Source: CAYJXA01 sp964404595 (GTDB taxonomy: Archaea > Nanobdellota > Nanobdellia > Woesearchaeales > GW2011-AR9). From it: a stretch of DNA of 36,968 nt. Numbering within the stretch: the stretch's first letter is position 1; every line of letters begins with the position of its first letter. The DNA lies in NCBI GenBank assembly GCA_964404595.1, contig CAYOKQ010000011.1, positions 1 to 36,968 of the forward strand. The letters run 5' to 3'. This document shows, piece by piece, positions 1 to 7,493 of this stretch. The notes below the pieces were generated by a model. The model saw nothing but the letters and a program-made list of their open reading frames with translations, was not told where the DNA came from and did no database searches. The position numbers and the translations under genes are program-made.

Positions 1-1
1 A

Positions 2-175
2 TTGTTTTCCTTTCCTCTCTATATGATGCGTACATTAATACAACCACGAGCCAGTACTTTAAGAATAGAGAGGGAGGCAGAAAGAATAATTAAAAGAGTT
101 GGGCGTGTATCCGCTCATGCAACAGTTACCAGCGAGCCTTCTTTATCAGAAAATTTGATTCCTCAGAAATACTAG
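2..175 (+). CDS. C-terminal fragment or small ORF at left edge, unknown
   Basis: A reading frame open from the window edge ends at a TAG at 173-175 and gives at most 57 residues. Two adjacent ATG codons at 23 and 26 could start a 50-residue protein rich in Arg and Glu. Nothing recognisable is encoded. It could be the C-terminus of a gene lying to the left or a chance ORF. The neighbouring gene to the right is convergent. Confidence 0.3.
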   Translation: MFSFPLYMMRTLIQPRASTLRIEREAERIIKRVGRVSAHATVTSEPSLSENLIPQKY

Positions 176-237
176 GCATACACGATTTTTCTCATCTTAT
201 ATTCCACTTTAAACTGCTCGAAAATATGCTTTAAATC

Positions 238-789
238 TTATTCCCTCTGTTTTGAAACCATGATGGTTCCTTTGCCCAATTCTATAATCTCTCTTCCCTC
301 GATGATTCCCGGATACTCTTTGACAATTTTTTCTTTTCCTTTCCAGTACCAGCTCTTTCTACCGTGCAAGACTTTGGAAAACATCGTTGCTCTCACTGCT
401 TTTTTCAATGAGAAATCATAAATGATGTATTGCTGCAACCCCACTTGCTGATAATCAAAGGTAAAAACACCAGTGGAATAGATTATTTTTCCTTCTTGGA
501 TCATTTTCCTAACTAAAGTTCTATCTTCATCAGTAATATCTAATCCTTGATATTCGGTTTGAATCTTTACGCCTTCTCTGAGGCCCACCGGGATAATGGT
601 GGCATCCAATTTTTCTTTTAATTCTTCTGTAATTTTTTTTTTCTTTACGACAATGAATAAATCCAGGTCAGAATGACGCAGAGAAAAATCTCCCCTAGCC
701 ACCGAACCAAATAAAAACACTATTAAAATTTCATTTATATTTGGGAAAATTTCGTTGAGTTTCTGTAAAGTTATTTCAAATTTATTCAT
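238..789 (-). CDS. Nucleotidyltransferase-fold (MNT) protein, partner of a HEPN-like protein
   Basis: This 183-residue protein carries the minimal nucleotidyltransferase signature near residues 27-45: GSVARG followed by SDLDLF, which supplies the two metal-binding aspartates. Proteins of this family transfer nucleotides, and in MNT/HEPN pairs the MNT subunit acts as antitoxin by modifying the HEPN partner. Its ATG overlaps the TGA of the upstream HEPN-like gene by four bases, so the two are translationally coupled in one operon. The C-terminal half is basic, lacks a recognised motif, and could bind RNA or the partner. A toxin-antitoxin role is inferred from the pairing; a repair or RNA-modification role is possible. 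Confidence 0.75.
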   Translation of the reverse strand: MNKFEITLQKLNEIFPNINEILIVFLFGSVARGDFSLRHSDLDLFIVVKKKKITEELKEKLDATIIPVGLREGVKIQTEYQGLDITDEDRTLVRKMIQEGKIIYSTGVFTFDYQQVGLQQYIIYDFSLKKAVRATMFSKVLHGRKSWYWKGKEKIVKEYPGIIEGREIIELGKGTIMVSKQRE

Positions 790-1037
790 GGTTTGCGTAA
801 TAATCTAGCTAGTTTCTTTATATTTTCATACATCTTTCCGTTCTGTCCTCGGTAGGTTACTTTATTGGCGAGAATAGCTTCTATGGCGTTAACTGTGGAG
901 TAAAAATAATTTTGGGCAGCTACTATCCGCAGAGCTGTACGCTTATTTTGATCATTTTCTTGTTCATATTCTTGATTCTTTGCTTCTGCTACCTTTAAGT
1001 ATTCTTCTGCGGCAAAAAGATGAATCTTTTCTTCCAT
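786..1037 (-). CDS. HEPN-like small helical protein, upstream partner of the MNT gene
   Basis: An 83-residue, mostly helical protein with the pattern AAQNYFYSTVNAIEAIL, typical of the short HEPN-like proteins that precede archaeal MNT genes. The catalytic R-x(4-6)-H motif of RNase-active HEPN toxins is not visible, so it may be an inactive or structural member, or a shortened one. It is the first gene of a two-gene leftward operon and overlaps the MNT start by four bases. A TATA-like box at about 1060-1070 on this strand lies about 27 bases from its ATG, which implies a leaderless transcript. Confidence 0.6.
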   Translation of the reverse strand: MEEKIHLFAAEEYLKVAEAKNQEYEQENDQNKRTALRIVAAQNYFYSTVNAIEAILANKVTYRGQNGKMYENIKKLARLLRKP

Positions 1038-1059
1038 ACATTAAGATGAACAGGCAAGT

Positions 1060-1113
1060 ATATTTAAGCTTTTCTGTTCAGATTGATGCACAAAATATCC
1101 AAAAGCTTAAATA
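1060..1113. promoter_or_regulatory. Divergent promoter pair sharing an inverted BRE/TATA-like element
   Basis: The element AAAAGCTTAAATA occurs at 1101-1113 on the plus strand and again, inverted, at 1061-1073. Each copy sits about 27 bases upstream of a start codon: ATG 1136 on plus and ATG 1037 on minus. This fits archaeal purine-rich BRE plus TATA positioning and leaderless transcription in both directions. The identical arms also form a 13-bp inverted repeat that a dimeric regulator could bind. Confidence 0.7.
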
Positions 1114-1135
1114 AATCTATTCATTCATCTGTATA

Positions 1136-1468
1136 ATGGTCGAGCGATATAAAACATATCAATTTAGGATATCTGATGAACGAAGAGCCGGGGATGACTT
1201 AAAATTTGCTACTGCCGACAGGATGATGGGATTTTTAGAAGAAATTTGCCAGGGCGGAGTGCAATTGAAAAGAGAAATCAATGATCTGCCTTTAGTCGGC
1301 GGAGTGGAAGCATTGTATTTAATAGGAAATGCCGTGGTGAGAAATAAGACCAGTGGCGTTGCTCCCTACTGTGAAACGGAGATTATCTGCCAAGGAAAAC
1401 CAACCAATGATATCGTTCAAAAATACAGCGATTTTTATCGTTCAGATCCTTTTTTGATACATTTCTAA
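1136..1468 (+). CDS. Hypothetical protein, 110 residues
   Basis: I do not recognise this protein. It is soluble, has no signal peptide or membrane segment, and contains two cysteines in its C-terminal part. The start is supported by a TATA-like box 27 bases upstream and the absence of a leader. It is transcribed divergently from the HEPN/MNT pair through the shared inverted promoter, so the two units may be co-regulated. Confidence 0.6.
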   Translation: MVERYKTYQFRISDERRAGDDLKFATADRMMGFLEEICQGGVQLKREINDLPLVGGVEALYLIGNAVVRNKTSGVAPYCETEIICQGKPTNDIVQKYSDFYRSDPFLIHF

Positions 1469-1491
1469 TATAATTAGAATTCTTGTAACTT

Positions 1492-2064
1492 TCACGCCCT
1501 CCCCTTGCTTTCTCCTTTCACAATCCCTGCGCCAATCAGATGGGCGGCGCGGATGGGCTCGGGAATATTGCTGTGGGTGGAAGAGAGTTTGATGATTTCC
1601 TGCGCCTGCTCCAAGGAAATCCCGGCAGCCTGAATATGTATTTCACCGTTCTTGAGCACAATCTTCTGCGGCTTTCCCGCCTTCTCCATCAATTGGTATT
1701 TCTTCTCCATGCTTAATTTCTTCAAAGTTTTCTCCAATTCCTCAAAATCAGGCATCTTGCGCACCACCACGATGACCGGAATGCCCGTATGTTTCCAAAG
1801 ACTTTCAATGTTAATGACGTTAAATCCACCCACAGCAATGCCATTTACAAGTATCACTTGTGTCTGAGATTTGAATTTGCTCTTGTTTATCATCTCGATA
1901 AGATTGTAAGTAGCATCTTCCCCATCAACGTGAACATAGGTGCTTAGCACACCATCGAGGGATTGACCTCCTCGAAAGAAAGTAGCTATGACCAGCACTT
2001 GTTCATCCCCTTTTTCGAAAGGAGCATCATCAATACCAATTAAGCGAATTTGTTTCTTGAACAT
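1492..2064 (-). CDS. DUF99 / UPF0215 family protein
   Basis: The 190-residue protein has the family hallmarks: LIGIDDAPF at the N-terminus, VNGIAVGGFNVINIESL in the middle and IPEPIRAAHLIGAGIV near the C-terminus. DUF99 is an almost exclusively archaeal family related in fold to endonuclease V, but its biological activity is not established. The length is normal and the gene looks intact. It has its own AT-rich upstream region and faces the 110-residue gene tail to tail. Confidence 0.88.
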   Translation of the reverse strand: MFKKQIRLIGIDDAPFEKGDEQVLVIATFFRGGQSLDGVLSTYVHVDGEDATYNLIEMINKSKFKSQTQVILVNGIAVGGFNVINIESLWKHTGIPVIVVVRKMPDFEELEKTLKKLSMEKKYQLMEKAGKPQKIVLKNGEIHIQAAGISLEQAQEIIKLSSTHSNIPEPIRAAHLIGAGIVKGESKGRA

Positions 2065-2100
2065 ACATTAAAGAAAAGAAAGAAGAATAAAAAGGTTATC

Positions 2101-2505
2101 CTAATTTACAATTACTAAACCGTGCAATTCCCGCTCTTGATTATCTTCCTGATCTTCTTCTACAACTTGAGCGATATATCGTACCGTTCCGGTTTCGGTG
2201 TAGATATGTTCAAACGTTCCACCAACTGGCAGTCGTTCTTCAAATTGTCCGAGCATTAACGTATATCGAACAGTATCTTTATTGACCCATTCAACAGTAT
2301 CACCAGCATTAATTTCGATGTTCACGGGCATGAGGTTGCCATTCTCAATAGCTACTTGATACACTTGTGCAGTTCTTTCTACAGGTGCAGTGCTAGTTTC
2401 CACTTCCAAAACCGGAGATGCCGATTTGACCGGCTCATTGGGCACGCTGCAACTGGCCACAAATAAAGCACTTAATAATAGGCCTATTAATAATCCTACT
2501 TTCAT
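2101..2505 (-). CDS. Lipoprotein with degenerate cupredoxin-like domain
   Basis: The start is placed at the ATG at 2503-2505 because a strong Shine-Dalgarno GAGGGGG lies just upstream; the longer frame to 2550 would run into lgt. The 134-residue product begins with a lipoprotein signal peptide ending in a VASC lipobox (Cys19). After a Ser/Pro/Thr-rich linker comes a cupredoxin-like beta domain with NAGDTVEWVNKD and a GTFEHIYTETGTVRY segment. The usual copper ligands are missing: the His after the NxD turn is Tyr (VRYTL) and the Cys-x-x-His stretch is absent. It therefore probably does not bind copper in the classical way. It follows lgt by 14 bases, in one operon with the enzyme that would lipidate it. 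Confidence 0.75.
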   Translation of the reverse strand: MKVGLLIGLLLSALFVASCSVPNEPVKSASPVLEVETSTAPVERTAQVYQVAIENGNLMPVNIEINAGDTVEWVNKDTVRYTLMLGQFEERLPVGGTFEHIYTETGTVRYIAQVVEEDQEDNQERELHGLVIVN

Positions 2506-2519
2506 GGTAATTTCCCCCT

Positions 2520-3302
2520 CTATCCCTCTAGAAAAATTAACTTTCTCCATTCAGAACGATAGCTCTTTATAAACATTATGACTGCAACCCCGACCATCGC
2601 CACACTAAACCATTGCCCTAAACTCAGCCCCTTATAGAGAAGATCCTCCCGGAAGAAATCCATCAAAAACCTTCCTATTCCTTCCCAAAAAACAAAATTC
2701 CAAAAAATAAAACCTGGCTTGAATTCTTTCCACACCGAAATAAACCATAACCAGCCAAACACTGCAAAGCGTTGAATTGCTGAGTAAATCATGTTGGGGT
2801 GCCGGCATTCTGGCCCAAACTCAGGAAAGACAACGCACCATCTTCCATTCCAGGCTCTGCCCACCAGTTCTCCATTGATGAAGTTGGCTATCCTTCCTAA
2901 TGCCAAGGCAAATATCGCTGGAACTGCCACTATATCTGCAATTTTCCAGAAATCAATTTCTTTCTTCTTGCAATAGTACCAGCAAGCTCCAACTACTCCT
3001 ATCAAACCCCCATGGAAGCTCATCCCTCCCTGCCAAATAAACAGCAAATTCCATGGTTTGAATAAATAGATCTGCGGATTCCAGAATACCATAAAAAGAC
3101 GTGCACCAACGATGACCCCTAACATAAGATAGAATAATAAATCCCATATCTCGTCGCGGTTTAACTTTATTTTTCCTTGCTTTTGAGCCTGATTTAACCA
3201 CCACATAGCCAGAAGAAAGCCAAACACGTACACGAGGCCGTACCATCTAATTTCCAGAGGTCCAAGATCAAGAAGTGTCGGATTAAGATCGTGAGTCCAC
3301 AT
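2520..3302 (-). CDS. lgt: Prolipoprotein diacylglyceryl transferase
   Basis: Lgt transfers a diacylglyceryl group to the lipobox cysteine of exported prolipoproteins at the outer face of the membrane. The 260-residue product has the Lgt signature GRIANFINGELVGR, containing the Arg, Asn and Glu known to be essential in E. coli Lgt, the conserved MSFHGG histidine, and a C-terminal EGIGRFLMDFFRED motif. About seven hydrophobic segments match the family topology. A TATA-like AAGCTTTATG lies about 30 bases upstream. It is followed at once by a lipobox protein. Bacterial-type Lgt is uncommon in archaea, so the substrate lipid here (ether or ester) is an open question. Confidence 0.93.
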   Translation of the reverse strand: MWTHDLNPTLLDLGPLEIRWYGLVYVFGFLLAMWWLNQAQKQGKIKLNRDEIWDLLFYLMLGVIVGARLFMVFWNPQIYLFKPWNLLFIWQGGMSFHGGLIGVVGACWYYCKKKEIDFWKIADIVAVPAIFALALGRIANFINGELVGRAWNGRWCVVFPEFGPECRHPNMIYSAIQRFAVFGWLWFISVWKEFKPGFIFWNFVFWEGIGRFLMDFFREDLLYKGLSLGQWFSVAMVGVAVIMFIKSYRSEWRKLIFLEG

Positions 3303-3370
3303 TTTTACCAGGTTAAGTGGTAAGTCAACATAAAGCTTACGGTCTTTTTTAACCCTATGCGCCCAAAAGA

Positions 3371-3380
3371 TTTTTAAATA
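3371..3380 (+). promoter_or_regulatory. TATA box for the AbrB-like/surface-protein operon
   Basis: TTTTTAAATA is centred about 30 bases before the ATG at 3407, with no Shine-Dalgarno site between them, which indicates a leaderless transcript. No second promoter separates the two following genes, so it probably drives both. Confidence 0.6.
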
Positions 3381-3406
3381 AACTTATTATATATCTAAAT
3401 AAGTAT

Positions 3407-3661
3407 ATGGTATATTTTGTAGACAAGATTCAGGCACAAGGAAAGCGTCAGCGTAAGATACCGCTCCCTAAAAAATTCTGGAATGAATTTCCTTCCAACT
3501 CATATGTCAAAATTGAACTCCTTCATGATCCAGCTTTATTTTTCGTTGAACGGGTGCAGGCGCAAGGAAAACTTCAGCGGCGAATTCCTGTACCCCTGAA
3601 ATTTTGGAGTGAATTTCGGGTGGGAACATTAGTCAAAATCGAACTTATGAGGATAGCCTAA
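3407..3661 (+). CDS. Single-chain tandem AbrB/MazE-like DNA-binding protein
   Basis: The 84-residue protein is made of two near-identical halves. Each reads FV-[DE]-[KR]-[IV]-QAQGK-x-QR-[KR]-IP-[LV]-P-x-KFW-x-EF and ends in VKIEL. The IPLPKKFW and VKIEL elements match the swapped-hairpin AbrB/SpoVT/MazE fold, which normally dimerises from two chains. Here the duplication would give a pseudo-dimer in one polypeptide. The stop codon is immediately followed by the ATG of the surface-protein gene, so the two are coupled; a regulatory role for that gene is inferred. The two halves also differ enough to recognise an asymmetric site. Confidence 0.75.
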   Translation: MVYFVDKIQAQGKRQRKIPLPKKFWNEFPSNSYVKIELLHDPALFFVERVQAQGKLQRRIPVPLKFWSEFRVGTLVKIELMRIA

Positions 3662-6600
3662 ATGCAATCAAAACAGAATCAATCCAGAACTTCCCTGTTA
3701 CAAGGTTTCCTGATTCTTCTAATTGCCGGGCTCGCAGTGGTGTCGCTTTATGCTCATTTTATTTTGCCAACGGAACTTACTGGCGCGGCTGTGGGGATTC
3801 TGGTTGACGCCAATAGCACTAACTGTGGGACGGTAAATGGTGACCTAACTCTAAGTCGGCATATAATCATAAACGAGACTTGTTTGATAGTAAATCGGAG
3901 TAATATTATAATTGATGGTGCCGGATATTCTCTTACCTATAATGGCAGCACCAGCGCTTCAGCCATTACCATCATAAATTTCAATAATGTTACGGTGCGC
4001 AATTTTCTTATTTACAATTTTTCTTCCGGGGTAAATGGCTTGAATGCAAGTAATCTTTCCGTTTGGAATAACACTATTACTGGCTCGAATCACACTGTCT
4101 CAAGTGCTCACGCCATAGCTCTCAATAATGTTACCTATTCAAATATCAGCGGAAACAGGTTAGTCTCTACCTGGACTGGTTCGGCTGGAATCAGGCTTGA
4201 CCTTGGCCATAATAATTCATTAGTTGGCAATAATATAGCTGCTACGGTAAATGGGAGTTATGGGATCAACATTGATACCAGTAATGATAATTTTATAGTA
4301 GAAAATACGATTACGGTGCAAGGGGGGGACGATACTCTGGCCTTGTTTCTTAATATTATTGATAGAACAACAGTCAGATCAAATATTATTCATGCGCAGA
4401 TGATCGATGCAGCCGGGGTGTCGGTGGTGGGAAACAACAATTTTATTGAATCAAATAATATCACCAGTATAGGCGGGGCTGCCATCATTATTTTTCCGCC
4501 AAGCAGCAATAATATTTTTGTTAACAATAATGTTTCCGCCGGAATTGGATTGGATATTTTTGATGCTTCTTTACCAACTACATTAAATACGGCTTTGTAT
4601 AATAATAGTTTTGGCCAGATCAACTGGACTTTAGGAAATATCACTACCAATTCTTCCCTGCTTGTCGGCACTACTATCTTCCTAGAAAACAACCTCGTAG
4701 GGTTAATTGACTCAGCTGAAACTTTACTGCTCAATGGAACCGCCCAAATACAAATTAAAAATTTGAGTTATCTTTCTACTCCGCAATTACTGCGCAATGG
4801 CGTGCGCTGTGATCAAAGCATTATTTGTAATATTACCTATGATCCATCATCAAACACCTTATTTGCCAATGTAAGTTCTTTTAGCAATTATACTACTAAT
4901 GAAGCTGCTCCAGCGAGGGTCATTATTATTAATCCTGCTAATGGTAGCAATTTTAGTACTGTGTCTATTGCTTTTAATGCCACCGTTTTAGATGATAATT
5001 CATCGGTGCAGTCTGTTCTTTTTAGTTTCACCAATGCCACCGGCATTCCTTTTAATGCCACGGCTGCCAATGTCAGTGGCAATTGGAATATTTTGATCGA
5101 TGGGGCAGTTTTTTTTGAAGGGCTTCATATGATGACTGTGCTGGCCAATGATAGCGCTGGTAATTATAATCGAACCGAGTCAGTACAATTTACTATAGAT
5201 CGAACACCCCCCAATATCTCGGCTTTTTTCACCAATACTTCGAGTAATAATAACAGCAATTTTACCCGTGGAGGCACACTGCAAATCAACGCCACTTTAA
5301 ATGATAGTACCACTATCGTCGAGACGGTTAAGTTTGGTATAGCAAATCCTTCTAATAATTCAGAGTTTAATGTTACTGCCGTAAAAGCTGGATTTCAGTG
5401 GCAGGTTAACCTTGGTCTAACTACGCTCAGTGATGCCGTCTACTTGGTTCGAATTTATGGAAATGATACGCTCAATAATCTTAACAATAGTGTTTCAAAC
5501 CTTACCTTCCGGATAGACTCCACACCTCCTAATATCACCGCGTTTGGCATGAATGTAAGCAATGGGGCCACGGTAAGTGGCGGTGCGATACAATTTAATG
5601 CTACTATCAATGATTCCATCACTTCAGTTCAAAGCGTGCTATTTGGGTTTACGAATAATGCCAATTCTTCGGAATTTAATGTCACGGCCCTGCGAAATGA
5701 GACGGGGGGAGTATACCAAACTACTGTTCAGCTAGCTACTATGGGGGATGGGTCATATCAAGTGAGGATATATGCAAATGATACTCTGAGCAATGTCAAC
5801 AATAGTGTGAGTAATCTTACATTTACACTTTCTACTGCTGTTGCAGGGGGTCCAGGCAGTGGTGGCGGCGGAGGTACAAGTGGTGGTGGCGGCGGTACAG
5901 CTCGACCGGAGGTGATAGAATGTACTTCAAATACACAATGCAAGAAAGACTGGTTCTGTGTACATCAGCGATGTGTTCAGTTATTTGATNNNNNNNNNNT
6001 ATTTGATCTCAAAATTTTAAATGTGGATTCTCCTCTTGCCCCCGGAGAATTGTTGGATTTTGTGTACTTAATGAAGAATATGGCCAATGAGTCTGGAGAC
6101 GTAACGCTTCGTTTCTTGGTTACGGACTGGAGCGGGCGGGAAGTAGCCACCGGGGCGGATGTCATATTTATCGAATCAGGAGAACAAAAAATAGAAATGG
6201 CTAATTTATTCCTACCTTCCTCTCTAGCCGAAGATGTTTATCAGTTTTCCATCACCTTGGTATTCGGCAAATATGTAATCCAAAGCTCCAGAACTATTGA
6301 AGTCAGACCGAGTGTTCCTTTGATTATCACCATCGTTCCTTTGGATCTGCCTAGGATTGTCGAGAATTCTCCCTGGCAGCAACAGGCAATTATTAGTACC
6401 AATAAAGATGAACCGCTTTCTATAACCATCGAAAGAAAAATAATACAAGATCAGGAGGTGGTGTGGTTCAAACAGGATGACCGCCTTGTCGAAAGGGCGC
6501 TTCGTTTCAATGATTCTATAAATGGGCTTCCTGCAGGTAAATATATGCTTGAGATGATTGCTCACCAGGGAAATATTTCTTCTATTACCAGACAAACTTT

Positions 6601-7072
6601 TACTATTACGGGTGCTTCCCAACCTGTTTTTGGGCACGCTGTCGGTGCTATCGAAGCCATCAAAAAATACAAAAAATATGCCCTCATCATATTAACGTTG
6701 GCTCTTATTTTAATTGTTCTGGGAATTACCTGCACGCGGATAAAAGAAAAGCCATCGGGAGATCGAGAATTATTATACCAATGGGTCCAAAAAATGCATC
6801 AAATGGATTTCAGCAATGCCCAAATAGCTTCGCAGCTTAAGCTGTCGGCCTGGACTTGCGCAGATTTAGATATAATTTTAGAGAGGATGGATATCGGAGG
6901 GAAAATCGTGGTGCGGCATGAGCTTTCGTCGGAAGAACTCAATACGCTGCGACATTATATACAAAACCGGCAAGAGCAACACGCCCGAGCCGAAACAGTT
7001 ATCCAGGGGCTTATTGGAGCAGGGTGGGATGCAAACCTCATTTCTCAATATGTAATGAACCATTATCGCTAA
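3662..7072 (+). CDS. Very large cell-surface protein: beta-helix, Ig-like repeats, membrane anchor and cytoplasmic tail
   Basis: An N-terminal hydrophobic segment (residues about 14-34) acts as signal or anchor. Residues about 50-400 are Asn-rich parallel beta-helix repeats of NosD/pectate-lyase style. Three related Ig-like repeats follow (about 418-725), the junctions marked by RTPPNIS or STPPNIT. Then come a Gly-rich linker, a Cys cluster (ECTSNTQCKKDWFCVHQRC), a further beta domain, a second membrane helix (about 1003-1023) and a helical cytoplasmic tail of about 110 residues with two copies of a weak degenerate motif. Many NxS/T sequons suggest heavy N-glycosylation. The likely role is adhesion or cell-envelope structure, with the tail contacting cytoplasmic partners. 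An N10 gap interrupts the sequence near residue 776 but keeps frame. Confidence 0.82.
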   Translation: MQSKQNQSRTSLLQGFLILLIAGLAVVSLYAHFILPTELTGAAVGILVDANSTNCGTVNGDLTLSRHIIINETCLIVNRSNIIIDGAGYSLTYNGSTSASAITIINFNNVTVRNFLIYNFSSGVNGLNASNLSVWNNTITGSNHTVSSAHAIALNNVTYSNISGNRLVSTWTGSAGIRLDLGHNNSLVGNNIAATVNGSYGINIDTSNDNFIVENTITVQGGDDTLALFLNIIDRTTVRSNIIHAQMIDAAGVSVVGNNNFIESNNITSIGGAAIIIFPPSSNNIFVNNNVSAGIGLDIFDASLPTTLNTALYNNSFGQINWTLGNITTNSSLLVGTTIFLENNLVGLIDSAETLLLNGTAQIQIKNLSYLSTPQLLRNGVRCDQSIICNITYDPSSNTLFANVSSFSNYTTNEAAPARVIIINPANGSNFSTVSIAFNATVLDDNSSVQSVLFSFTNATGIPFNATAANVSGNWNILIDGAVFFEGLHMMTVLANDSAGNYNRTESVQFTIDRTPPNISAFFTNTSSNNNSNFTRGGTLQINATLNDSTTIVETVKFGIANPSNNSEFNVTAVKAGFQWQVNLGLTTLSDAVYLVRIYGNDTLNNLNNSVSNLTFRIDSTPPNITAFGMNVSNGATVSGGAIQFNATINDSITSVQSVLFGFTNNANSSEFNVTALRNETGGVYQTTVQLATMGDGSYQVRIYANDTLSNVNNSVSNLTFTLSTAVAGGPGSGGGGGTSGGGGGTARPEVIECTSNTQCKKDWFCVHQRCVQLFDXXXXFDLKILNVDSPLAPGELLDFVYLMKNMANESGDVTLRFLVTDWSGREVATGADVIFIESGEQKIEMANLFLPSSLAEDVYQFSITLVFGKYVIQSSRTIEVRPSVPLIITIVPLDLPRIVENSPWQQQAIISTNKDEPLSITIERKIIQDQEVVWFKQDDRLVERALRFNDSINGLPAGKYMLEMIAHQGNISSITRQTFTITGASQPVFGHAVGAIEAIKKYKKYALIILTLALILIVLGITCTRIKEKPSGDRELLYQWVQKMHQMDFSNAQIASQLKLSAWTCADLDIILERMDIGGKIVVRHELSSEELNTLRHYIQNRQEQHARAETVIQGLIGAGWDANLISQYVMNHYR
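5990..5999. other. Assembly gap (10 N), probably artificial
   Basis: The eight bases TATTTGAT occur immediately before (5982-5989) and immediately after (6000-6007) the N run. Merging the copies removes 18 bases, keeps the frame and gives a continuous VQLFDLKIL. The gap is probably an unmerged contig overlap. Confidence 0.75.
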
Positions 7073-7200
7073 AGACCGATTCAAGCTAGTATAAAAAATC
7101 TTTAGATGCATTCAGATAAAACTATCTTATCGATTACCGCAAACTTTATATATCCACTATCTATCCAAGAACTATTATACTCAAGAGAGGGTGTATCACT

Positions 7201-7464
7201 ATGGATGAGAAAGACAAAAATTATTCTAAGGAACTTTTAGGAAAAACAATAGTCTCCAAATCAGGCAAGAAATTTGGTGAAGTGGGCGATTTAATCTTTG
7301 AGATTGGTTCAGGCGAATTAATTCACTTGTTGCTTAAAAATCCCACTTCCTACACTGAGCGGATGGAATTAGAGAAAACCAAGGAAGGCCAGATTTTAAT
7401 ACCTTTTTCTGCAGTTATTGCCAATGGCGACTTCATTGTAGTGGCAGAAGAAGATATTATTTAG
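7201..7464 (+). CDS. PRC-barrel domain protein
   Basis: An 87-residue protein consisting of a single PRC-barrel: LLGKTIVSKSGKKFGEVGDL at the N-terminus, then a hydrophobic strand pattern ending in IPFSAVIANGDFIVV. PRC-barrels occur in photosynthetic reaction centre H subunits, RimM and many stand-alone archaeal proteins, where they mediate RNA or protein contacts; in archaea some are linked to CdvB-type division. The start is preceded by AGAGAGGGTG, a Shine-Dalgarno site about eight bases from the ATG. The TATA-like ACTTTATATA near 7142-7152 leaves a leader of roughly 25 bases. Confidence 0.85.
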   Translation: MDEKDKNYSKELLGKTIVSKSGKKFGEVGDLIFEIGSGELIHLLLKNPTSYTERMELEKTKEGQILIPFSAVIANGDFIVVAEEDII

Positions 7465-7493
7465 GGATTTTTTACTTTTTAAAACTTTTTTTG

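Noticed and set aside
2520..2550. Lipoprotein start at 2550
   Set aside because: It would overlap the lgt coding region and lacks a signal peptide at that point; the ATG at 2505 has a strong Shine-Dalgarno and a correct lipoprotein signal.
5838..5900. Gly-rich repeat as a separate tandem-repeat element
   Set aside because: It is an in-frame Gly linker between domains of the surface protein.
3662..7072. Many minus-strand ORFs in the surface-protein region
   Set aside because: They are shadows of the Asn/Thr/Ser-rich coding frame, without start signals or protein-like patterns.
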